From Streptomyces sp. NBC_01446 (lineage in GTDB: Bacteria; Actinomycetota; Actinomycetes; Streptomycetales; Streptomycetaceae): 64,000 bases of DNA. The notes under the pieces were generated by a model. The model was not told the DNA's origin and ran no database searches. It worked only from the letters and a program-made list of their open reading frames with translations. Both the position numbers and the translations under genes were made by a program. Below are positions 50,163 through 58,090 of this stretch, one piece after another (within the stretch, counting starts at the first letter, position 1; each line of letters begins with the position of its first letter). Location of the stretch: NCBI RefSeq assembly GCF_026340095.1, contig NZ_JAPEPO010000001.1, forward strand, positions 124,001 through 188,000, in the 5' to 3' direction.

Positions 50163-52084
50163 CAACGCAGTCCTGTCGCGAGCGCCAAATAGGTGGCATC
50201 CTCATGAAATACGATTCCGAGCTCCGTCCAATTCTCGACGAGCTCCTTGAGCTGGCCTTCCGGCACTGCAATCCCGAGCGAGCACATCATGGAAGTGAGT
50301 GCAGGAAGCGTTTTGCCCTTGGCCAGTCCTCGGTAGGCCTCGGCCTCGAGACCCGGTTGAAGCACCACCTCACGGGAGGGCCAGGTGGACCGGTCGTCGA
50401 CGACGACGAGCGAGTCGTCCGGCGCCGGCAGAGCGACCAGCCGAGAAGTCGATGCGTTGGCCCTCCAGTTCGAGACCGCTTCGCGCAACGTCTCGCTGGT
50501 CTCAGGTGATATGCCAGCGGACTCGGACTCGAACACGTAGACGAAGTCATCGAGGGCGTCCACTACTCCCTCGTAAGCGCTCACCAGGTTGCGCGAGGGA
50601 CCGAGCACCCGGAGACCGAGTTCTGGATCGTCGAAGTAGGGGCTGAAGCGTTCCAGTTTGATCGGGAACACCCCGGCGGGCGGCGTCAGATGATGGAGGG
50701 ACGGGAGCGAGTCGATCAACGCCGCGTAGTCGCGGTCACTCTCCCCAGGGAAACCCACGAGGATGTTCCACGACGGATAGATCCTGCAGGTGGCACAGTC
50801 CCGCAGGAATCGCACGTTCTGCCACCCGGTCACCCCCTTGCGCATGATGCGCAGGATGGGTGTGCAGAGGCTCTCGACGCCCGGTTGCAGTTGCGTGAAA
50901 CCGGCGCGCGCAAGGGACTCGAGTTGACTGAAATTGAGGTTCGACTTCACCTCGGCGAACAACCGGACGTCCCATTCAGCGGGCAGCGCCATGTCCGTGG
51001 TCAGCCGAACGACATGGTCGGGCGCCAAAATGTTGTCAGAAAACACCAGGTCAAGTACGTTGTGCCGACGGACAGCCCGGGTGGCCTCCGCTTGCACGCG
51101 CTCGGCAGGCTTTGCGCGATGGGCCATGGCCGACCCGTTCAAGCCGCAGAATGTGCAATGGTGCTTCGCGCCCCACCAGCATCCGCGGCTGGCCTCCAGA
51201 GGAATCTTGACATCGATGAGCTGAGCGGCCGGAGACTTCCGCAAATCGCGGAAATAGTGATCGTAGACGGGCTCCGGAACCGCGTTCATGGAGACGGGTG
51301 TCGGTCCGATGGGGTTGCTTACCGAGGCTCCATCGATGTCGGATCGCCAGCACAGTCCAGGCACGGCACGCAGCCGTTCGTCATGCCCGTGCTCGTCACC
51401 GCAACGGGATCCCGCGATGTGGGCGATGAGTGGCGCGATCGAGCGCTCCGCCTCGCCCCGGATCACGTAGTCGAACTCCGCGCGAGCGCGGTGGACTGCC
51501 GTACCTTGAACGCCGTCGCAGTTCGCCCCGCCGAGCATCGTGACGATGCTTGGGGACAACTCCTTGACGCGGTGCGCGAGTGCGAACGAGGCAATGTTCT
51601 GATCGAACGTCGTCGTCAACCCCAGGACGTCGACACCTGACGCTACGAGATCTCGGGCCAACTCATCGATGAAGGCGGGCGCCGCGCGGAACATCGCACA
51701 ATAGGCATCAACGTGCTCACTGTCGCTCACGAGGTCATAGAAACTCGTGTGGCGCGGGTCGATGCCGGGGCGGAAGCAGCTGGAGAAGACCCATTCGCCG
51801 ACCCCGAACACTTCGGCATCGACGATCAGTTCGTAGTGCTCACGCTCGAGGCCCGCTTCCCGGACCAGGAAGTCGAGCCACCGAATATTGCCATAGATGA
51901 CGTCGAGCTTCTCAACTTCTCCGCGCTGCTCGAACAGCGGAGCGATGGTGCTCAGCGCCAGTGAGGGCATGTCCACCACGGCCCAGGGCATGCAGACCAA
52001 AGCAACCGAAAGGGCATCCTCGTGCACGACCGGCGGGTTTAGATCCAGCACCGGTCGTTTGTGCCCGATCTGCATCAATTCCAC
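50159..52084 (-). CDS. Cobalamin-binding radical SAM enzyme, RiPP maturation radical SAM protein 1 type
   Basis: A 641-residue enzyme. A B12-binding Rossmann domain occupies about residues 25-215 (ALVCMPWAVVDMPSLALSTI, VLGLTTTFDQNIASFALAHR, VTMLGGANCDG). The radical SAM motif is the family-specific long form, RGCWWGAKHHCTFCGLNG with Cys 302, 310 and 313 instead of CxxxCxxC. This signature defines the TIGR03975-type RiPP maturases, some of which are peptide C-methyltransferases. GTG 52084 has AGGAG 5 nt upstream. The N-terminal MELMQIGHKRP extension has a near-copy encoded at 53626. Product and methylation site are unknown. Confidence 0.88.
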   Translation of the reverse strand: MELMQIGHKRPVLDLNPPVVHEDALSVALVCMPWAVVDMPSLALSTIAPLFEQRGEVEKLDVIYGNIRWLDFLVREAGLEREHYELIVDAEVFGVGEWVFSSCFRPGIDPRHTSFYDLVSDSEHVDAYCAMFRAAPAFIDELARDLVASGVDVLGLTTTFDQNIASFALAHRVKELSPSIVTMLGGANCDGVQGTAVHRARAEFDYVIRGEAERSIAPLIAHIAGSRCGDEHGHDERLRAVPGLCWRSDIDGASVSNPIGPTPVSMNAVPEPVYDHYFRDLRKSPAAQLIDVKIPLEASRGCWWGAKHHCTFCGLNGSAMAHRAKPAERVQAEATRAVRRHNVLDLVFSDNILAPDHVVRLTTDMALPAEWDVRLFAEVKSNLNFSQLESLARAGFTQLQPGVESLCTPILRIMRKGVTGWQNVRFLRDCATCRIYPSWNILVGFPGESDRDYAALIDSLPSLHHLTPPAGVFPIKLERFSPYFDDPELGLRVLGPSRNLVSAYEGVVDALDDFVYVFESESAGISPETSETLREAVSNWRANASTSRLVALPAPDDSLVVVDDRSTWPSREVVLQPGLEAEAYRGLAKGKTLPALTSMMCSLGIAVPEGQLKELVENWTELGIVFHEDATYLALATGLRW

Positions 52085-52094
52085 TTCGGCTCCT
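52051..52094 (-). repeat. Copy 1 of a 44-bp ribosome-site-plus-start repeat
   Basis: AGGAGCCGAAGTGGAATTG and the next 25 nt match 38 of 44 positions at 53593-53636. It covers the Shine-Dalgarno, GTG start and first ten codons of the radical SAM gene. Confidence 0.8.
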
Positions 52095-52109
52095 CATCGT
52101 TAGCCTGTT

Positions 52110-53378
52110 TCAGGATGCCTTTTGGCCGGCGGGCTTCTCGGTCTCGGTGGTCACCCGCGCGCCCCGGAAGAGCACCGGGAGCCACAGGAGACATGCCAGC
52201 AGGGGGACCGCGGCGTAGGTGGCCATGCCGACACTGGAGCCGAACCCGTCCATGAGCGTGCCGAGGACGAGATAGCCGGTGCCGATGAGCACCGACTCCA
52301 CGAATGAGATCATCGACAGCAGGCTCGCCCGGTGGCGCGATGGCACTGCCTCGTTGAGCACGTTGTCCACGAGCACCGCGGTGATCTCGGGAATTCCGAC
52401 CAGGACCAGGAACGCGGCGATGGTGACCCAGACAAGGCCGAAGCCGCTCAGGCCGAGTGCCGCAGCGAGCGTCACGAGTGACACCGGGATGACGATCCGA
52501 TACCCGATGCGCCGGTTCGCGCGGTCCGACAGCAAGGGAACGAGTCCGCCGACGAAGAATCCCGCCGAGATGACCACGCTCACCAGCGCGGTGCCCGCTC
52601 CCTGATCGGAGAGGGTCTTCTGCGTAAAAATGATGTACGGCGTCAACGTCGCATGCATCAATCCGGACACCACGACAAGCGTCACGAGCGCGGGCGTGGC
52701 GACACGAAGCATTGCCCGCCATGCTGTGGCGTCGCTGTGCTCCTTCTCGGCTCCGTCCTGCTCGTCCACCGCGTCCGCGCCGCGGATCTCGGGCACCCGT
52801 GACCTCATCACCACCACGGCCAGGACGAGGCACGACGCCGAACCGAGGTAGACGATTCCCCAGGAGAACTGCTGCAGTTGGCCGCCGAGGACGATGGCGA
52901 CTCCCGAAGTGACCGTCCCGAGCATGGTGAACCGGGACTTGATCTTGACGTATCCGGCCGTTGCACCACGACGCACGAGCAGGTCGTACAGCAGGGCGGT
53001 GTCCGAACCGGATACGCATGCCATGCCCACGCCCTGGCCCATGAACAGCGTCAGGAACACCCAGTAGTTGGAGGACGTCACCTGACCGAGCAGGCATCCA
53101 GCGATCAGCACCTGACCGATCACGATGCTGGCACGCCTGCCGATCCGGTCAGCGATGACTCCCGTCGGCAACTCCGCAAGTCCGCTGACCAGGTAGATCA
53201 GAGTCTGAAGGAGGGCCACCTGCCCGGCGGAGAAGCCTCGTTGCTGAAGGAAGAGGACGAATACGCCACGCTGGAACAGCGAGTTGGCGAGCACGGCGTA
53301 TACGTAGAACGGGCGCGCGACGCTTCGTGCTGCCTCGTCGACTGCAGCCGACCCGTCAAGGGCCTCCGTGGTGGTCAT
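52110..53378 (-). CDS. MFS transporter, probable peptide-product exporter
   Basis: A 422-residue major facilitator protein with about twelve hydrophobic helices. The A-like motif between TM2 and TM3 is GLAELPTGVIADRIGRRAS, and the central loop is acidic (ADAVDEQDGAEKEHSDAT). It starts at ATG 53378, overlapping by 4 nt the stop of the small upstream frame, and ends 25 nt before the radical SAM start. Its position inside the biosynthetic operon suggests export of, or resistance to, the mature RiPP. Confidence 0.87.
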   Translation of the reverse strand: MTTTEALDGSAAVDEAARSVARPFYVYAVLANSLFQRGVFVLFLQQRGFSAGQVALLQTLIYLVSGLAELPTGVIADRIGRRASIVIGQVLIAGCLLGQVTSSNYWVFLTLFMGQGVGMACVSGSDTALLYDLLVRRGATAGYVKIKSRFTMLGTVTSGVAIVLGGQLQQFSWGIVYLGSASCLVLAVVVMRSRVPEIRGADAVDEQDGAEKEHSDATAWRAMLRVATPALVTLVVVSGLMHATLTPYIIFTQKTLSDQGAGTALVSVVISAGFFVGGLVPLLSDRANRRIGYRIVIPVSLVTLAAALGLSGFGLVWVTIAAFLVLVGIPEITAVLVDNVLNEAVPSRHRASLLSMISFVESVLIGTGYLVLGTLMDGFGSSVGMATYAAVPLLACLLWLPVLFRGARVTTETEKPAGQKAS

Positions 53379-53626
53379 GCTGCGGGATCCCCCTGGTGAC
53401 TCCGGTAATCATGGGTGTTCGGCCTCCGCCGTTGACCGGAACCTACAGTCCTCACTTCGCGCAGGACAGCGGGCCGACCCTCCGGGAACCGTTGCCGGCG
53501 CCGCGGCCATCCTCGGTGGATGTGCCAAGAGCTGGAACCGGTAGCGTGCATCTCCTGGAAGCCCTCCACCACCGGGAGACTCGGCCACGGTTCCGGTCGA
53601 CCGTGCCCGATCTGCAACAACTCCAC
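53375..53626 (-). CDS. Small reading frame whose start duplicates that of the radical SAM gene
   Basis: An 83-codon frame starting GTG with AGGAG 5 nt upstream and stopping in an ATGA overlap with the MFS start. It begins MELLQIGHGRPEPWPSLPVV, near-identical to the radical SAM N-terminus MELMQIGHKRP, then diverges into a Trp/His/Arg-rich tail (SSSWHIHRGWPRRRQRFPEG). It may be a truncated duplicate of the radical SAM gene that still couples translation to the transporter, or a second peptide substrate. No family is recognised and the basic tail is not obviously selected. Confidence 0.4.
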   Translation of the reverse strand: MELLQIGHGRPEPWPSLPVVEGFQEMHATGSSSWHIHRGWPRRRQRFPEGRPAVLREVRTVGSGQRRRPNTHDYRSHQGDPAA

Positions 53627-53636
53627 TCCGGCTCCT
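53593..53636 (-). repeat. Copy 2 of the 44-bp ribosome-site-plus-start repeat
   Basis: AGGAGCCGGAGTGGAGTTG and the following 25 nt match the radical SAM gene start at 52051-52094 with six differences. Homology fades after the CGACCGG. Confidence 0.8.
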
Positions 53637-53659
53637 GTCACCGGCACAACCTCATTCAC

Positions 53660-54895
53660 TTACCAGCTCACGGGCATCTTCTTGACGCCGTACCCGAGCC
53701 CGTCGTCCATGAACGGGAGGTCGCCGAGGTCGGCGGCCAAGGCCAGCGTCGGAATGCGCCGGAACAAGGCGGCGAACACGACCTGGAGCTCCAGGCGGGC
53801 CAGCGGTTGGCCGGTGCACTTGTGCACACCGAACCCGAAGGCGAGCTGCTGGCTGGCGTCGCGGCGCAGGTCCAGCTCCCCGGCACCGGGGAACACGCTT
53901 TCGTCGCGGTTGCCGATCTCCTCCGGGAGGATCAGACCCTCGCCGGCGCGGATCACCTGCCCGCCGATCTCGATGTCCTCGACAGCCACGCGGCGACGGC
54001 CGGGCTGGACGGTGGTCAGGTACCGCAGCAGCTCGTCGACGGCCGCGGCGACCTCGGGGCCGTCGGAGTCCTTCAGCACAGTGATTTGGTCGGGATGTTG
54101 CAGCAGGGCCAGCGTGCCCAACGCAATCATGCTGGCCGTGGTCTCGTGGCCCGAGATCAGCAGGAACAGGACCAGCATCACCAGCTGGTGCCGGTTCAGC
54201 TGGCCGGTGGCCAGCCGTTCGGTGGCCAGCTGGGACAGCAGGTCGTCTTCGGGGGCAACGAGCTTGCGGCCGATCAGCTTGGCCAGGTAGTGATACAGGT
54301 CGCTTTGGGACTTGTTCACAGCTTCGTCCGGGACGTCGCTGCCGGTCATTGTCCTGATGGCGTGCTGGAAGAAGTCGTGGTCCTCGTAAGGGACGCCGAG
54401 CACGTGGCAGATGGTGATGGACGGAATCGGCAGAGCGAAATCCGCCACGAAATCCGCCGGGTTCGGGCCGGCCAGCAGGGCATCGATGTGGTCGTCGACG
54501 ACTTGCTGGACCGTGGGCCGCAGTTGCTCGACCTTGCGGGGGGTGAACGGCCTGGCGATCATCCGGCGCAGCCGGAGATGCTCGGGGCCTTCCATGGCGG
54601 TCAGGAACTGGCCTTCTTCATGGTGGTCCCGCAGAAACTGACTGTGGAACGGGTAGCCCGGCTGCATCCAGTCCGCGCTGACCCGGCGGTCCGACAGGAG
54701 CGCGCACTGCTCCGCGTGCCTCGTCACCAGCCACGGAGTGCTGTCGTCCCACAGCCGAACTCGGACCAGCGGCGCCCGTTCCTGTAGCTCGGCGAGCTCA
54801 GGTGCCGGATCCAGCGGACAACCAGGCGCCCTGGGAATCGGAAACGGGACTGCCGTGGATTCCAGATCAGGAACGTTGGCCTGCGAAGACGTCAC
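53660..54895 (-). CDS. Cytochrome P450 (RiPP island, canonical)
   Basis: A 411-residue soluble P450. The I-helix is canonical (LISGHETTASMIAL, residues 247-260), ExxR is ELLR (288-291), and the heme loop LAFGFGVHKCTGQPLARLE puts the thiolate at Cys 360. The N-terminal FPIPRAPGCPLDPAPELAEL and DRRVSADWMQPG are typical of actinobacterial secondary-metabolism P450s. GTG 54895 with GGAG 8 nt upstream is chosen over upstream starts because the longer frame is not P450-like. First gene of the leftward operon; likely hydroxylates or crosslinks the peptide. Confidence 0.9.
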   Translation of the reverse strand: MTSSQANVPDLESTAVPFPIPRAPGCPLDPAPELAELQERAPLVRVRLWDDSTPWLVTRHAEQCALLSDRRVSADWMQPGYPFHSQFLRDHHEEGQFLTAMEGPEHLRLRRMIARPFTPRKVEQLRPTVQQVVDDHIDALLAGPNPADFVADFALPIPSITICHVLGVPYEDHDFFQHAIRTMTGSDVPDEAVNKSQSDLYHYLAKLIGRKLVAPEDDLLSQLATERLATGQLNRHQLVMLVLFLLISGHETTASMIALGTLALLQHPDQITVLKDSDGPEVAAAVDELLRYLTTVQPGRRRVAVEDIEIGGQVIRAGEGLILPEEIGNRDESVFPGAGELDLRRDASQQLAFGFGVHKCTGQPLARLELQVVFAALFRRIPTLALAADLGDLPFMDDGLGYGVKKMPVSW

Positions 54896-55550
54896 AATCC
54901 TAGCTCCGTCCCGAATGTCACATAACGGAAGACACATTAAAAAATGGGGCCGATGGCGCCTACACCCGCCAAGCTGATGCAGGAACCATGGGCCGAGTGT
55001 TCGTCGAGACGATCCCTCAGCGTCAAGCGCCATCACGACCGCCGCCAGAAATCCCCTGCCGGATGCCCTGAATGACCGAACTCGCTGAATGGAGTGATCG
55101 CCGAATCGGTTTCCGCTACCTGCGGATTCCGGTCCTTGATCTTTTGCGCCACATGGCGGGAACCCATCCATGTTCAGCCCTTGTCCGCTGAAGGTGAGCA
55201 GCATCAAACGGCGACCTCTCCGCCTGGCACTGTTCCGGACCGGCAGCAGCCTACCCAGATTCGATCAAGCCCTACAAGGGGCGGGAAAGGCCTGACATCC
55301 GTCGGTCAGCGGACATCGGGGCACGGAAGCGACGCGCCGGAACCGCACGGGCTGTCGTCAGTTCCTGCCCCACGAAATACCCCCAATCAGAACGGTTATG
55401 TACCACTCCCCCGCTGGCACGAAGAGGGCTCCTAACAGGACATTCACGGCCTGACGTGCCGACAACTGCGGGAGAAGCGGAATCGATTGGCCGTCGGCGG
55501 TCCTCTCGCTCCCCCGGATCAAGCAGACCCGGTGTCATCGCGTCCGCCAC
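54896..55550. other. Intergenic region between the two divergent RiPP operons, left part
   Basis: No convincing gene on either strand. The part next to 54900-54960 is A/T-rich (ATTAAAAAAT) and should hold the promoter for the leftward P450 operon, although no clear -35/-10 pair was identified. Short frames here have no motifs. Confidence 0.4.
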
Positions 55551-55652
55551 TCAGACAGAGGCCGCCGCCAGCAAGGCCGCCGCCCCGTACGCGATCAGAT
55601 TCGGATCATCGAACCGCGCCGAGATCCGCCCCGCGGCGTGGGGAGATCGCAT
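55551..55652 (-). pseudogene. Probable IS1380-type transposase remnant (N-terminus)
   Basis: A 33-residue fragment, MRSPHAAGRISARFDDPNLI then AYGAAALLAAASV and a stop. FDDPNL(V/I) followed by a hydrophobic stretch is the opening motif of IS1380-family transposases. Nothing further of the transposase follows, so it is debris of an element that once inserted in the island. Confidence 0.4.
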
Positions 55653-55809
55653 CTCGGAAGTGCCCTCGCGATCATGCGTGCTGGAAGACTGGAGAACTCC
55701 AATCGGCGCAGGCCACAGGGCACTTCCTCATTCCAGGCAAGATCACAGCCGCACCACGGCCGATGCATCCGGGACCAGGTGTGGCACCGGGAAACGTGCG
55801 CACTGCCCA

Positions 55810-55838
55810 TTGACGAGACGCCAAAGACTGTATGAGAT
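55810..55838 (+). promoter_or_regulatory. Candidate promoter for the RiPP precursor operon
   Basis: TTGACG (55810-55815), a 17-nt spacer and TGAGAT (55833-55838) lie 38 nt before the precursor ATG. The -10 match is weak, so this is only the best visible candidate. Confidence 0.35.
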
Positions 55839-55876
55839 AAGGATGTTGGAACCAGTCAAGGTAAAGAGGGGTCAAA

Positions 55877-56038
55877 ATGGCGCAGGCAGTGACGGAGCGT
55901 TCGGTGACCGCGATGGATGAGGCGGAGCCGGACATGGTTCTCTTCACCGACGAGGAAGGTCTTGACCTTGACGATGACGTCGAGTTGATCGCCCTGTCAT
56001 CGGCTACTTTGGGTGCCATCGTTGCGCGGCGCTGCTGA
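55877..56038 (+). CDS. RiPP precursor peptide (53 aa, acidic leader, core ending ARRC)
   Basis: A 53-codon gene with a strong AGAGGGG ribosome site 5 nt before ATG. The peptide starts MAQAVTERSVTAMDEAEPDM, continues with an acidic leader-like stretch (LFTDEEGLDLDDDVELIAL), and ends in a small, polar-to-aliphatic core, SSATLGAIVARRC. The switch from an acidic amphipathic leader to a short neutral/basic tail with a C-terminal cysteine is the architecture of RiPP substrates. It is the first gene of an operon with a cobalamin radical SAM enzyme, an SBP-like protein and a ThiF enzyme. No Trp or Tyr occurs, so P450 oxidation would target aliphatic or Cys residues. No homologous class is recognised. 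Confidence 0.75.
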   Translation: MAQAVTERSVTAMDEAEPDMVLFTDEEGLDLDDDVELIALSSATLGAIVARRC

Positions 56039-56095
56039 TCGCATCTGATGCCGACTCAGAAACGACTGGCCCTCTCGTTTGCTGGGGAGGGCCAG

Positions 56096-58090
56096 GTGTC
56101 GGTTCGATCGTCCACGCGGCATGCTCGCGTGACGCTCGGCCGGCCCCTGATCAATTCCGATGTCAATTCTCCGTTCTTCGTTCCTCTCGGACTGCTCTGC
56201 ATAGCCTCACCACTGAAGGCGCACGGCCATCCCGGCGTCGTCGTCGACCTGGAGTACGAGCACCGGATCGGCGCCTTCGAGCCCAGTGACGCTGACTGGC
56301 TCGACCAGACCTGCGCTCGCTTCCTCGCTGACGATCCCGACATTCTCGGCCTCACCTGTCTCGCGGACACCCTCCCGGCATGCCTCCTCATCGGGCGTGA
56401 GGTCAAGCGGCTCCGGCCCGACGTAACGGTGGTTCTCGGTGGGCCCGGGACGTTCGGTGTCTTCCCCGATGCCCTCCCGCGCTTCGCCGACTGCGTCGAC
56501 TTCGTGTGCCGCGGCGAGGGAGAGCTCGCGATCACCGCCCTCGCGGACGCCATTGCCGACGGGACCGATCCCGCCGGGGTACGCGGCTTCTGGTCGTGCA
56601 AGAACGGCCAGGCCGTGTCCAGCGGGCCTCAGCCGACCACGAACCTGAACCTCGTGCCGATGCCCGCGTACGACGCCGTCCCAATGGGCGACTACATCCG
56701 GCTGTCGACCCCACACATCTTCGACGTGCACATCGGCTCCGGATGCACCTACTCGTGCAAGTTCTGCATGACGTCGACGTTCTGGGACCGCGACTTCCGG
56801 ATCAAAGATCCCGCGGTCATCCTCGATGAGCTTCGCTTCCTGCACCGCACGTATGGGGTGACCCAGTTCAACTTCCTGCACGACAACTTCGCCAACAAGC
56901 GTACGTATCTTGACGAGTTCGTGTCCTACTTCTCCGAGCACAACGACATGTTCGAGTGGGGCTGCGCGGTCCGACCGGATAATGTCAACCCGTCCCTTCT
57001 GCGGCGCATGGCCGACGCGGGATGCTTCAACATCTTCTGCGGCACGGACGCAGGGTCGGAGAAGATCCTCAAAGCCATGCTGAAGATGCCCTCGACGAAG
57101 CGGACCTACGAGTTCTTCCGGTCCGCCAAGGAAGTCGGCATCCAGTTCGAGACGAACACGATCGTGGGATACCCGGACGAGAGCCCCGAAGACCTCGAGA
57201 AGGCACTGGAGGTCGTCTTCGACGCGATCGCCTACGGTGCCGTCAACAGTGACCTCAGTGTGCTTCAGCCGCTTCCCGGCGCTGAGATCACGGATGAGTA
57301 CCGGGCTGAACTCGCACCGCTCGACAGCGGGCTCGACGTCATGGGCACCTTCCTCCCGTCGGACGTCCGCGCGCTCATCAAGGACGATCTGGCGACCTTC
57401 ACCGGATTCACCTTCATTCGCAGCGGGAACCGGGACTACGAGTACTACCAGGATGTGTTGCGCCTTTCACGGTATTTCACGCGCCGCTATTACCACCTGC
57501 TGCGCTTCCTCAAGCAGGGTGCGGGACACACGTACGTTGAACTCATCGACGCACTGCTCGAACGGGCTGCAATGCCCATCGAGGAAGCGCTCACTGAGAT
57601 TCTGGCGCCCATGGAGGGCGTGCATGCGCAAGCCGCCAGGGCGCTGTTCGCATACGACTCGATGCTTGCGGAGTTCCGGGGAGACGAGGTCGAGGAAGAG
57701 CTCGTCAACGTATACCGGCGGCCCGCCACCGTGGAGGAGAAGCCGCACTTCCTGATCGCGGACTTCGATGTCGACGTCGTGACGATGATTTCCGACCCGC
57801 GCGAAATCACCTGGAAGCCGGAGCTGAGCCGTCCGACGGTCGTGGTCGTGTATCGCGCAAGTGAGGCAGAGGTGTCGACTCTCCGCCTGACGCCGGCGCA
57901 GGCCAAGGTATTCAAGGCCCTCATGCCTCGCGGGCGGGAAGAACGCGAAGCTCTCCTCGCGAACATCGCCCCTGGCCGTCTGCGCGAGGTCGCGACGGCG
58001 GTGGCAGGGCTGTGTGCGCAGATCGACGCCTCGCCCGATGCCCCCGGACGGACTCCTCCGGTGGCCGACAGCCCTCTCGTGACCACGTGA
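56096..58090 (+). CDS. Cobalamin-binding radical SAM enzyme acting on the precursor peptide
   Basis: A 664-residue enzyme. The B12-binding domain spans about residues 20-165 (INSDVNSPFFVPLGLLCIAS, LGLTCLADTLPACLLIGREV, VVLGGPGTFGVFPDALPRF). The radical SAM cluster is a standard CxxxCxxC, SGCTYSCKFCMTS with Cys 217, 221 and 224, followed by FLHDNFANKRTYLDEFV. The last 60 residues (LRLTPAQAKVFKALMPRGRE) look like a winged-helix or peptide-recognition tail. GTG 56096 has GGAGG 5 nt upstream; ATG 56048 in frame has none. Methylation or another radical reaction on the core is expected. Confidence 0.85.
   Translation: MSVRSSTRHARVTLGRPLINSDVNSPFFVPLGLLCIASPLKAHGHPGVVVDLEYEHRIGAFEPSDADWLDQTCARFLADDPDILGLTCLADTLPACLLIGREVKRLRPDVTVVLGGPGTFGVFPDALPRFADCVDFVCRGEGELAITALADAIADGTDPAGVRGFWSCKNGQAVSSGPQPTTNLNLVPMPAYDAVPMGDYIRLSTPHIFDVHIGSGCTYSCKFCMTSTFWDRDFRIKDPAVILDELRFLHRTYGVTQFNFLHDNFANKRTYLDEFVSYFSEHNDMFEWGCAVRPDNVNPSLLRRMADAGCFNIFCGTDAGSEKILKAMLKMPSTKRTYEFFRSAKEVGIQFETNTIVGYPDESPEDLEKALEVVFDAIAYGAVNSDLSVLQPLPGAEITDEYRAELAPLDSGLDVMGTFLPSDVRALIKDDLATFTGFTFIRSGNRDYEYYQDVLRLSRYFTRRYYHLLRFLKQGAGHTYVELIDALLERAAMPIEEALTEILAPMEGVHAQAARALFAYDSMLAEFRGDEVEEELVNVYRRPATVEEKPHFLIADFDVDVVTMISDPREITWKPELSRPTVVVVYRASEAEVSTLRLTPAQAKVFKALMPRGREEREALLANIAPGRLREVATAVAGLCAQIDASPDAPGRTPPVADSPLVTT

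Noticed and set aside
55094..55920. Overlapping short frames on both strands before the precursor gene
   Set aside because: No ribosome sites, no motifs and conflicting frames; only the 55877-56038 frame has leader-core architecture and a strong Shine-Dalgarno.
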